64,000 bases of DNA from Neobacillus niacini (lineage in GTDB: Bacteria; Bacillota; Bacilli; Bacillales; Cytobacillaceae). Positions 24,955 to 34,109 of this stretch are shown in pieces. The stretch is taken from NCBI RefSeq assembly GCF_019749295.1, contig NZ_JACWFG010000013.1:1-64000 (forward strand). The letters run 5' to 3'. The notes beneath the pieces were generated by a model. That model was not told the DNA's origin. It did not search any database and worked only from the letters and a program-made list of their open reading frames with translations. The position numbers and the translations under genes were made by a program. The stretch's first letter is position 1. Every line of letters begins with the position of its first letter.

Positions 24955-27900
24955 ATGAATAATAGAGATGTTTATCAAGTTGATCCATCAACTAGAAAGT
25001 TGGTTAATGAAGGAGTAGCCAATGTTAATGATGATAAAAACAAAGAAGCAATGGAAGTTCTTCGATATGAATTAGATACATTTGTATGTGACGGTCAATA
25101 TGAGGAGGGGCTTAGAACTATTATAGAAACGTATTTGAGGAATCTCACTCAAGCTAATCAACCTGCAGTTTGGGTCAGTGGATTTTATGGATCGGGTAAA
25201 TCCCATTTAGTAAAAATGTTACGTGCTTTATGGGAAGATACTAAATTTGAAGATGGAGCTACAGCAAGGGGGATAGCTAATCTATCTCAAGATATACTTG
25301 ATCTTCTTCGGGAATTAAGTAACGAGGGGAAAAGACATGGTGGTTTGCATGCTGTTTCAGGTACATTAGGTTCAGGTGCAAGTGGAAGTGTAAGGTTAGC
25401 TTTATTAGGAATTGTTTTTAAATCTATTGGTCTACCAGAGCAATATCATTTAGCTCGGTTCATGATGTGGCTTAAAGATGAAAACATTTATGAAACAGTT
25501 CGTAATTTTGTAGAGAGTGAAGGTTATGAATGGGAAGAGGAACTTGCAAATTTATACGTTGCAGAAGGTTTACATAAAGCTTTGGTAAAGACAAAGTCCA
25601 ACGTATTTCCTTCACCAACAATGTGTGCAGAAATACTATACAACCAATATCCATATGTTAAAGATGTAAGTAATGATGAAATGGTAAGGGCGCTACAAAA
25701 GTCTTTAAGCAAAGATAAAAAATTCCCTTTGACCTTGATTGTATTAGATGAAGTTCAGCAATTTATTGGTGAGGATATGCAAAGGTCAATAGAGGTTCAA
25801 GAAACTGTTGAGGCATGCTGTAAAAATGTTGGAGGTAAATTACTTTTCATTGGCACAGGACAAACAGCAGTTACAGCTACTTCTAACTTAAAAAAATTAG
25901 AAGGTCGTTTTACAATACGGGTAGAGCTTTCAGATAATGATGTTGATGCTGTTGTGAGAAAGGTAATATTAGCTAAACGAGCAGAAAGTATTACCCCAAT
26001 TAAATCTGTTATGGAAAAAAATATGGGGGAGATATCCAGACATTTAACGGGCACAACAATTGGAAACAGTACTGAAGACAATCAATTTTTTGTAGATGAT
26101 TATCCAATATTACCAGTTCGTAGAAGGTTTTGGGAAACCACCTTGAGGGTACTTGATCAAACTGGAACTGATAGTCAACTTAGAAATCAACTTAGCATGA
26201 TACATAAAGTGATCCAAACAAATTTAGAGAAATCAGTAGGAAATGTTATTGCAGCTGATTATCTTTACTTTGATTCAGCAGAAAAACTATTACAAGCACG
26301 TATCCTACCTCGAAACGTTTACGAAAAAACCATGAGCTGGATAAGAGGAACTGAAGATGAACAACTTTGGGCTCGAGCTTCTGGGCTAATTTTCCTTATA
26401 AATAAATTAGCTGGTAATAACAATGAGGTGGGTATTAAGGCTACCATTGATACAATTGCTGATTTATTAGTTGAAAACCTTTCAGAAGGAAGTAGTGCTC
26501 TCAGGGCTAGATTAAATGAAATTTTGGATAAATGTCCACTATTAATGAAAGTTGGAGATGAATTTCGTATTCAGACAAAAGAAAGCTCAGCTTGGAATGA
26601 TGAGTTTCAGAGTCAGAGAAGCCAGTTATCTAATACCATACATCGAGTGGATGCAGAGAGGAATGATAGATTTCGTCATAAATTCGGACAACTTGTTAAG
26701 AGACTTAATATTACTCAAGGAAATTCCAAGGTAAATAGAACTATTTATACAACCTTTGATTCACAATTACCAACTGATTATGACAAAAAAGTTTATGTAT
26801 GGGTAAGGGATGGCTGGGGGATAGATGAAAACTCTGTAATTGCTGATGCTCGCCAAGCGGGAAATAATTCTTCAACTATTTTTGTATACATCCCTAAACG
26901 ATCAGCTGACGATTTGAGACATAATTTAATAGAAGTTAAAGCAGCTAAGGCGACACTTGAGAAACGAGGCGTTCCTAATACACCTGAGGGACAGGAAGCT
27001 AGATCCGCTATGGAGACAGTAAGAATAACTGCAGAGTCTAGAATAAATGAGCTTATAGATGAGGCATTCCAAGGAGCTCGTATTTTTCAGGCTGGTGGTA
27101 ATGAGATCTTAAGTAATGGATTACAAGAAGCTATACTAACTGCAGCGACAAATTCATATCAAAGGTTATTTCCACAATTCCATTTAGCTGACCATCCAGG
27201 ATGGGAGAAGGTATATACAAAAGCTAAACAAGGAGCACCAGATGCTCTTAAAGCAGTTGATTTTCAAGGTGAGCCTCAAAATAATCCTGTTTGCAAAGCT
27301 ATATTAGGTTTTATTGCAGGGGGTAAAAAAGGCGTTGATATACGTTCGAATTTCGAAAATGAAACCTTTGGATGGTCAGGGGATGCTGTGGATGGGGCAT
27401 TACAAGTGTTACTTGTATCAGGCCATATTAGAGCTGCAAATGAACGTGGAGACCTAATAGAAGCTAAAAACTTAGAGAGGAAATTGATCGGAAAGTTAAT
27501 TTTTAAAGTAGAATCCACTACCATATCTACTGCACAAAGAATACAAGTTCGTAAATTACTTCAAAAATTAGGTATTCAATCATCACAGAATGAAGAATTA
27601 AAAGTAATTCCTGAGTTTTTACAAAGGTTAACTGATTTAGCCAAAAAAGCTGGTGGGGAAGCACCAAAACCAATAAATCCAGATATTACGTTAATCGAGA
27701 ACATCCGTAGGTCAGCAGGGAATGACCAGATTCTTAGTATCTATAATAACCGTGAAGATATAAATAAAAAGATCGATGAATGGTCAGATTTAGCAGAAAA
27801 GATAGAGAAAAGATGGGGAAAATGGGAACAACTAAAAACTCTAATGCTGTATGGTGGAAATTTAAAAGAAACGCAAGATGTCAACCAACAGATTGATGTG

Positions 27901-28386
27901 ATTGAAAAGCAAAGGCTACTTTTAGCAGAGTCAGACTTAATATCAACATTGTTAAAATCTTTAGAGGATGCATTGAGACGGGAACTAACCAGTTTAAAAC
28001 TAAAGTATAAAAAAACGATGGAAAAACATAAAACTTCTTTAATAGGAGATTTATCCTGGCAAAAGATTAGCATGGAAAGGCAAGATAGTCTACTGAAAGA
28101 GTGTGGAATAGAGGATGTTCCTGACCTTGATCTAGCTAGTTTTAATGCATTAGTATCATCTTTATCGACATATCCTATATCTTCATGGAATGACAGAATA
28201 GATGCTCTACCTGGAAGATTTAATAAATTATTGGAGCTTGTTGCAAAGGAGTTAGAACCAAAAACACAAACTATAGAAGTACCTCGACGTACATTGAGAA
28301 GTGAAGTTGATATTCAAAATTGGATAAATGAATTGGAAGAAAAATTAAAAGACTCAATTAAGAATGGACCAATAGTGTTACGTTAA
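24955..28386 (+). CDS. brxC: BREX ATPase BrxC
   Basis: This large P-loop protein of 1143 residues, typical for BrxC/PglY, starts at ATG behind GAAAGGGAG. The N-terminal AAA-like ATPase has Walker A FYGSGKSHLVK (around residue 77-87) and Walker B LIVLDEVQQF (around 260). The LFIGTGQTA segment looks like a sensor motif. The C-terminal half is helical with coiled-coil stretches (residues 900-1020). BrxC is essential for phage exclusion and probably couples ATP hydrolysis to complex assembly with BrxB and PglZ. No lesion is seen. Confidence 0.93.
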   Translation: MNNRDVYQVDPSTRKLVNEGVANVNDDKNKEAMEVLRYELDTFVCDGQYEEGLRTIIETYLRNLTQANQPAVWVSGFYGSGKSHLVKMLRALWEDTKFEDGATARGIANLSQDILDLLRELSNEGKRHGGLHAVSGTLGSGASGSVRLALLGIVFKSIGLPEQYHLARFMMWLKDENIYETVRNFVESEGYEWEEELANLYVAEGLHKALVKTKSNVFPSPTMCAEILYNQYPYVKDVSNDEMVRALQKSLSKDKKFPLTLIVLDEVQQFIGEDMQRSIEVQETVEACCKNVGGKLLFIGTGQTAVTATSNLKKLEGRFTIRVELSDNDVDAVVRKVILAKRAESITPIKSVMEKNMGEISRHLTGTTIGNSTEDNQFFVDDYPILPVRRRFWETTLRVLDQTGTDSQLRNQLSMIHKVIQTNLEKSVGNVIAADYLYFDSAEKLLQARILPRNVYEKTMSWIRGTEDEQLWARASGLIFLINKLAGNNNEVGIKATIDTIADLLVENLSEGSSALRARLNEILDKCPLLMKVGDEFRIQTKESSAWNDEFQSQRSQLSNTIHRVDAERNDRFRHKFGQLVKRLNITQGNSKVNRTIYTTFDSQLPTDYDKKVYVWVRDGWGIDENSVIADARQAGNNSSTIFVYIPKRSADDLRHNLIEVKAAKATLEKRGVPNTPEGQEARSAMETVRITAESRINELIDEAFQGARIFQAGGNEILSNGLQEAILTAATNSYQRLFPQFHLADHPGWEKVYTKAKQGAPDALKAVDFQGEPQNNPVCKAILGFIAGGKKGVDIRSNFENETFGWSGDAVDGALQVLLVSGHIRAANERGDLIEAKNLERKLIGKLIFKVESTTISTAQRIQVRKLLQKLGIQSSQNEELKVIPEFLQRLTDLAKKAGGEAPKPINPDITLIENIRRSAGNDQILSIYNNREDINKKIDEWSDLAEKIEKRWGKWEQLKTLMLYGGNLKETQDVNQQIDVIEKQRLLLAESDLISTLLKSLEDALRRELTSLKLKYKKTMEKHKTSLIGDLSWQKISMERQDSLLKECGIEDVPDLDLASFNALVSSLSTYPISSWNDRIDALPGRFNKLLELVAKELEPKTQTIEVPRRTLRSEVDIQNWINELEEKLKDSIKNGPIVLR

Positions 28387-28410
28387 TTAAAAATAATAGG
28401 GGGAATTAAT

Positions 28411-31400
28411 GTGCTTCCGCTAGATAAAGGTCTAAGAAATACTTTTGAAAGAAAGATAAAAGAAGCAAGAGAAATAGCTGAAGAAGCATCCCAAGTTGCC
28501 ATAAGGCATCTTGGGGTTGGAGATGCAAGTCCATATAGTCACTTAACAGATACTGAACGAAATTTAAGAAGAAGGTTAAGGGCACATGGACGACAATTAG
28601 GTGACAAAAGAGATAATGAAAATCAAACACAAGAGATAGATAGGCTAGTTGAGGAAGTTGCTTACCAGCATTGGCATCGTATGCTTTTTGCCCGTTTTTT
28701 GGCTGAAAACCAACTTTTAATGTATCCTGATCCAGATGCACCAATTTCAATAACTCTTGAAGAATGTGAAGATTTAGCTGCAGAGGAAGGGGCTAAAAAT
28801 GGTTGGGAGTTAGCTTCAAGGTTTGCAGAAGGTATGCTACCGCAAATTTTTAGGACTGATTCGCCAGTCTTTGATTTAAATTTTCCACCTGAACATCAAC
28901 AAAAATTAGAACGGTTGTTAATTGATTTATCAACAGAAATTTTTACTGCTTCGGATAGTTTAGGTTGGGTATACCAATTCTGGCAAGCAAAGAAGAAAGA
29001 AGAAATTAATGAATCAGAAGTAAAAATTGGTGCAAGAGAAATCCCTGCAGTTACCCAATTATTCACTGAGCCATATATGGTTAATTTTTTATTAGACAAT
29101 TCTTTAGGTGCATGGTGGGCAGCACAAAGACTTTCTGAGCTAGATTTGAAAAATGCAAAAAGTGAAGAAGAACTACGTGGTAAAATATCCCTTCCAGACT
29201 TGCCATTTAAGTACACTCGATTTATTAAAAATAGTAAGGGATATTGGACACCTGCAGGTGGGCAATTAAATGGTTGGCCAAAAAGCTTACGAGAATTCAA
29301 AGTGTTAGATCCTAGTTGTGGTTCAGGGCACTTTCTTATAGCAATCATTAATATGTTAGTACCTATGAGAATGGTGTTGGAGGGTAAATCTACTAAGGCT
29401 GCATTGGAAGCGGTCATAGAAGAAAATATCCATGGATTAGATATTGACCAAAGGGTGGTAGAAATAGCTGCTTTTGCCATAGCACTTACAGTGTGGAAAT
29501 ATCCAAATGGAGGTGGCTATCGTAAACTACCTAATATTAATCTTGCTTCCTCTGGACTTAGCGTGCATCTTTCTAAAGATGACTTTAAAAATATTAATGT
29601 TAATAAGAAGAATCTTTTGATTGCTCTTAAATGGATTCAAAGGGAGTTTAATGATGCATCTATTTTAGGAAGTTTAATTAACCCTGCTAAAAGTGAAGCT
29701 TCAAATATTGTGTCTTTAGGAGAGGTGTTGGAAGTCATTAATTCAACCTTAGTTAAAGAACAGGATGAAGAAGAGAGAGAGATGGGAATAACCGCACAAG
29801 GTATACGTAAAGCATTTAGATTGTTAACAAGTCAATATGATCTAGTTATTACAAATGTTCCATACTTAGCACGAGGAAAACAACACAAAAAATTAAAGGA
29901 ATTTTGTGAGAGTAAGTACGATGATGCAAAAAATGATCTTGCAACAGTTTTTCTTGATAGATGTATTGAATTTTGTAAAGATGGAGGTCTTACAAGCGTA
30001 GTAATTCCTCAGAATTGGTTGTTTCTAACAACCTATTCAAGATTTAGAAAAAAACTACTTAGAAATCATTCTATAAATTTTCTAGCAAGATTAGGAGCAC
30101 AAGCTTTCCAAACTCCTATGTGGGACTTTAATGTGCAACTATTTACCATAAGTAAAGGAAATTATGGAAACTATACAGAAGGACTCTTTGCAAATAATGG
30201 AGTTATCGACGAGCATGGCTTAATTAGAGGACTTGATGTATCATCTAAACCTACAGCTTTTGATAAGGCAGAATCATTAAAAACTATTGAAATAAGTGAA
30301 GTTGAGCAAACAAACCAACTTCAAAATCCAGATGCAAGAATTTTGTTAGCTAATAATGAAAGGGGTACTTTATTTTCTGAATTTGCAATCTCAATGCGTG
30401 GTATAGTTTCAGGAGATAATGATAAATGGGTGAGAAAGTTTTGGGAACTTCCAGATTTAGGGGAAAGGTGGAGGACTTTACAAAGTAATCCACAAAGAAC
30501 TAGATATTTCGGAGGGAAAGAACACATCATTGATTGGTCAACTAATGGGAAAGGAATGCTAAGACCAGGTACTACAAATGAAGCTTATGGACGCAAAGGG
30601 ATTGCTATTGGTCAAATGAGTAGTTTACCTGCGACGTTATATGATGGAAGCTTATATGATAATAATACTGGTGCGATAGTGCCGAATGATATTAAGGACT
30701 TACTAGCAATGTGGTGTTACTGCTCTTCAAAGGAATATCACAAAGCAGTTAGGGAAATAGATCAGAAGTTAAATGTTACAAATGCAACCCTTATAAAAGT
30801 TTCATTTGATGTTAATTACTGGAGAGATGTTGCAAGTAGGAAATATCCTAATGGGTTACCAAAACCATATTCGGACGATCCTACCCAATGGATTTATCAT
30901 GGTAATCCCTCGAATTCCGACAACCCACTTGATGTTGGAGTTGCACGACTTATCGGTTATAGATGGCCAGTGGAAATAAGTACATCAATAGACGTTTCTG
31001 ATAAAGCTAGGGAATTAATAAGTAGTTCTTATAACTTAGAATCATTTGTTGATTCCGATGGTATTGTTTGTATTCCGTCGGTCTTAGGAGAAGCTCCAGC
31101 AGCTGATCGTTTATTAAATTTATTAGCAACATCGTTTGGAAAAGAATGGAGTAATACAACCTTATCAAACTTATTATCTCAAGTAGATCATTCGGATAAG
31201 ACGCTAGAAACTTGGTTACGGGATAAATTTTTCATTCAACATTGTAGAATATTTCATCACAGACCTTTTATATGGCATATTTGGGATGGGCTACGAGATG
31301 GCTTTGCGGCATTAATAAATTACCATAAATTAGACAAAAAATTATTAGAAAGACTAATATTCACATATCTAGGTGATTGGATTAAAAGACAGAAAAATGA

Positions 31401-31800
31401 CGCCGATTCAGGTATTGATGGTGCCCATGAAAAGCTAATTGCTGCTCAAAATTTAAAGAAACGCTTAGAACTCATCCTAGAGGGAGAAGCACCATATGAT
31501 ATATTTGTTCGTTGGAAATCGATCGAAGAACAACCTATAGGTTGGAATCCTGATATTAATGACGGTGTGCGTTTAAACTTAAGACCATTCATGATGGTTC
31601 CAGACATTGGAAAGAAGGGCGCTGGCATCTTAAGGGATAAACCGAATATTAATTGGAATAAGGATCGTGGTAAAGACGTAGAAACAGCTCCGTGGTATCA
31701 TGTATTCAATGGAGAGCGGATAAATGATTATCATTTAACATTATCGAATAAAATGGAAGCACGAAGGAAAGAAAAGAGGACTTATAATGAAAGTAATTGA
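28411..31800 (+). CDS. pglX: BREX adenine methyltransferase PglX
   Basis: This 1129-residue protein starts at GTG, 24 bases after brxC, behind AGGGGG. It is an N6-adenine DNA methyltransferase of the type IIG-like fold: motif I VLDPSCGSGHFLIAI (residues 298-312), a catalytic motif ITNVPY near 478 in place of the usual NPPY, and a C-terminal target-recognition region. In BREX it methylates one strand of a non-palindromic 6-base site to mark self DNA, while unmarked phage replication is blocked. The N-V-P-Y variant is unusual but keeps Asn and Pro-Tyr. It overlaps pglZ by 14 bases. Confidence 0.92.
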   Translation: MLPLDKGLRNTFERKIKEAREIAEEASQVAIRHLGVGDASPYSHLTDTERNLRRRLRAHGRQLGDKRDNENQTQEIDRLVEEVAYQHWHRMLFARFLAENQLLMYPDPDAPISITLEECEDLAAEEGAKNGWELASRFAEGMLPQIFRTDSPVFDLNFPPEHQQKLERLLIDLSTEIFTASDSLGWVYQFWQAKKKEEINESEVKIGAREIPAVTQLFTEPYMVNFLLDNSLGAWWAAQRLSELDLKNAKSEEELRGKISLPDLPFKYTRFIKNSKGYWTPAGGQLNGWPKSLREFKVLDPSCGSGHFLIAIINMLVPMRMVLEGKSTKAALEAVIEENIHGLDIDQRVVEIAAFAIALTVWKYPNGGGYRKLPNINLASSGLSVHLSKDDFKNINVNKKNLLIALKWIQREFNDASILGSLINPAKSEASNIVSLGEVLEVINSTLVKEQDEEEREMGITAQGIRKAFRLLTSQYDLVITNVPYLARGKQHKKLKEFCESKYDDAKNDLATVFLDRCIEFCKDGGLTSVVIPQNWLFLTTYSRFRKKLLRNHSINFLARLGAQAFQTPMWDFNVQLFTISKGNYGNYTEGLFANNGVIDEHGLIRGLDVSSKPTAFDKAESLKTIEISEVEQTNQLQNPDARILLANNERGTLFSEFAISMRGIVSGDNDKWVRKFWELPDLGERWRTLQSNPQRTRYFGGKEHIIDWSTNGKGMLRPGTTNEAYGRKGIAIGQMSSLPATLYDGSLYDNNTGAIVPNDIKDLLAMWCYCSSKEYHKAVREIDQKLNVTNATLIKVSFDVNYWRDVASRKYPNGLPKPYSDDPTQWIYHGNPSNSDNPLDVGVARLIGYRWPVEISTSIDVSDKARELISSSYNLESFVDSDGIVCIPSVLGEAPAADRLLNLLATSFGKEWSNTTLSNLLSQVDHSDKTLETWLRDKFFIQHCRIFHHRPFIWHIWDGLRDGFAALINYHKLDKKLLERLIFTYLGDWIKRQKNDADSGIDGAHEKLIAAQNLKKRLELILEGEAPYDIFVRWKSIEEQPIGWNPDINDGVRLNLRPFMMVPDIGKKGAGILRDKPNINWNKDRGKDVETAPWYHVFNGERINDYHLTLSNKMEARRKEKRTYNESN

Positions 31801-34108
31801 CGAACTATTAAGGATTATCCGTAGTTCTTCAGCTTATAATTCAGAAGTACAAGTTGCACCTCACTGTATTCTTTGGCCAGATCATGAGCGTCAATGGGAG
31901 TCATCATTACCTAAAATTAAAAGTTTGTTACCTGAATTATTTGTTCTTGGGAAATATAATCCACAAGATCGTAAAGGTCCTGCAATATGGTTAAGGTGCG
32001 TAATTTCAAATAGTATTGAAGGTATAAATATACCTAAGGGAACAATACCAATAATATATTTACCTGGTGTAAGTCGTCAGGATTTACGTGCGGTAGACAC
32101 TTGTCCTGATAATATAAAGCCATTAGCTGAACTCCAATATCGTGGAATAATATGGTCCCAAGTAAATGCTAAGGACTGGACAATTTTAGCCTTTCTAATG
32201 TCTAACCAAGGTGGGTTGAGTCTAGATGTGGCACAAGACCGTGCTACTCAGAGCGCAATGTTAATTGCATTGGATCGCTTGTTAGAGGAAGATGTAAACT
32301 CACTAAGATGGAAACGATTAGATAAGGAATTCTTTAATACTCTCTTAACTAGTGGAGACCCTGTCCGTGATTTGCTTTTATTATTAGACCAAGGTGCTGA
32401 ATATAAAACTCGTCTTGAACAAAAAGAGTGGAATGCTTTTGTAGATATTTTAAAATCCCAGTTTACATTTGACCCACTAAATGATGGTGAGCTAATGGGT
32501 ATAGAGAGACTAGCTACTCGTGAAGGACCTTGGGAATTAGTGTGGGAAAGATTTTGTGAAGCACCAACTAGATATCCAAATATTCCATCTAAAATTCGAA
32601 AGACAATCCCAACAGATTTATTTATTGATCAGAGTGCGTGGCCCCAATGGAATGATAGTGAGGAGGAGGAGTTACGTAATGAATTACTAAAATTAAATGA
32701 ACTTCCTCCACACAAAGCAAGAACTCGTATAAAGGATTTAAATGAAAAGCATAAGAAAAGACGTGGATTAGTTTGGGCAGAACTTGGTCAATCACCCTTA
32801 GCTATGTCAATTGAATGGCTTGCAATTCTTGCTGAAATTACAGATATTTCATTAGCAGCAGGAACTATTAATGACATAGTATCTAGATATATAGAAAAGG
32901 GATGGGAAGCAGATGATGCTGTTTTAAAAGCATTAGCAACGGTGAATAAGCAGCTAGACGTTGAAGCTGTGATAATCGCTGTAAGATCTGTGTATTTTTC
33001 TTGGATTGAAGATCTTTCTAGATATTTTCAAAAATTAGTTAAGGAACACGGGTATCCTGTAATCTACTCAGATAAATCAGCTAATGATGAACCACAATGT
33101 ATAGTGTTTGTTGATGGGCTTCGTTATGATGTAGCGAAAAGGTTAATTGAAAATATGACAAAATATGATGTTAATGTTACAGATGATTTTAGATGGGCTG
33201 CTTTACCAAGTATAACGGCAACAGGAAAGCCTGCTGTGACTCCAGTTAGACACTTAATTACAGGAAGAAACTTAGATAGTGATTTTGAGCCTTCTGTAGC
33301 CTCTACAAATCAGTCACTAAAGGGTGGTTATCACCTTCGTAAACTCTTAAAAGAAGAAGGATGGGAAATCCTAAATAGAGATGAAAGTGGTACACCTACA
33401 AATAAAGCATGGTGTGAGTTTGGTGATATAGATAATGAAGGACATAATCGTGGTTGGAAACTTTCACATCATTTAGACACTATACTAAATGAAATTGAAG
33501 AAAAAATAATTCAATTATTAAACAACGGTTGGAGCAAGATACAGATTGTAACTGATCATGGATGGTTGCTCATGCCAGGAGGTTTACCTAAGTTGGATTT
33601 ACCCTCATCATTAGCTGAAAATAAGTGGGGGCGTTTTGCAGTTATTAAAGAGGGGGCAAGAACACAAGAGGAACTGTATCCGTGGTACTGGAACCCAAAC
33701 TATTACTTTGCATTAGCAAATGGAATTAGCTGTTATAGAAGTGGGCAAGAGTACACCCATGGGGGACTTAGTATACAAGAATGCTTAACTCCTCAAATAA
33801 CAATTATACAAAAGTCAACTAAAATAAATAACGAAGGCATTGAGTTTACTGACATAGTGTGGAGAGGCTTAAGGTGTAATGTTGCAGTAGTAGGAGAATT
33901 CGATGAATTAACTCTGGATATTAGATTACGAGCAGGAAACTCTTCAACAAGTATAGTATTAAGTACTAAGAAATTAAATACTAATGGTGTTGCCTCTGTT
34001 GTGATTGAAGATGAAGACCTAGAAGGAAGAGAGGCTTTTATAGTACTTGTTAATGAGAGTGGTCAATTAATTGCACAGACTAGTACTATAATTGGTGGAG
34101 GAGATTAA
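31787..34108 (+). CDS. pglZ: BREX phosphatase-fold protein PglZ
   Basis: This 773-residue protein of the alkaline-phosphatase superfamily has its metal site visible in IVFVDGLRYDVAKRL (near residue 440, catalytic Asp) and IVTDHGWLLMPGG (near 588, Asp and His). The N-terminal 200 residues (CILWPDHERQWESSLPKIK) differ from the common BREX type 1 PglZ start and resemble the variant called PglZ type B. PglZ is required for exclusion and interacts with BrxB and PglX. The gene overlaps pglX and leads straight into brxL. Confidence 0.9.
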   Translation: MKVIDELLRIIRSSSAYNSEVQVAPHCILWPDHERQWESSLPKIKSLLPELFVLGKYNPQDRKGPAIWLRCVISNSIEGINIPKGTIPIIYLPGVSRQDLRAVDTCPDNIKPLAELQYRGIIWSQVNAKDWTILAFLMSNQGGLSLDVAQDRATQSAMLIALDRLLEEDVNSLRWKRLDKEFFNTLLTSGDPVRDLLLLLDQGAEYKTRLEQKEWNAFVDILKSQFTFDPLNDGELMGIERLATREGPWELVWERFCEAPTRYPNIPSKIRKTIPTDLFIDQSAWPQWNDSEEEELRNELLKLNELPPHKARTRIKDLNEKHKKRRGLVWAELGQSPLAMSIEWLAILAEITDISLAAGTINDIVSRYIEKGWEADDAVLKALATVNKQLDVEAVIIAVRSVYFSWIEDLSRYFQKLVKEHGYPVIYSDKSANDEPQCIVFVDGLRYDVAKRLIENMTKYDVNVTDDFRWAALPSITATGKPAVTPVRHLITGRNLDSDFEPSVASTNQSLKGGYHLRKLLKEEGWEILNRDESGTPTNKAWCEFGDIDNEGHNRGWKLSHHLDTILNEIEEKIIQLLNNGWSKIQIVTDHGWLLMPGGLPKLDLPSSLAENKWGRFAVIKEGARTQEELYPWYWNPNYYFALANGISCYRSGQEYTHGGLSIQECLTPQITIIQKSTKINNEGIEFTDIVWRGLRCNVAVVGEFDELTLDIRLRAGNSSTSIVLSTKKLNTNGVASVVIEDEDLEGREAFIVLVNESGQLIAQTSTIIGGGD

Positions 34109-34109
34109 T

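Noticed and set aside
28896-29480. 194-residue minus-strand ORF inside pglX
   Set aside because: It is a shadow of pglX without its own ribosome site or family pattern.
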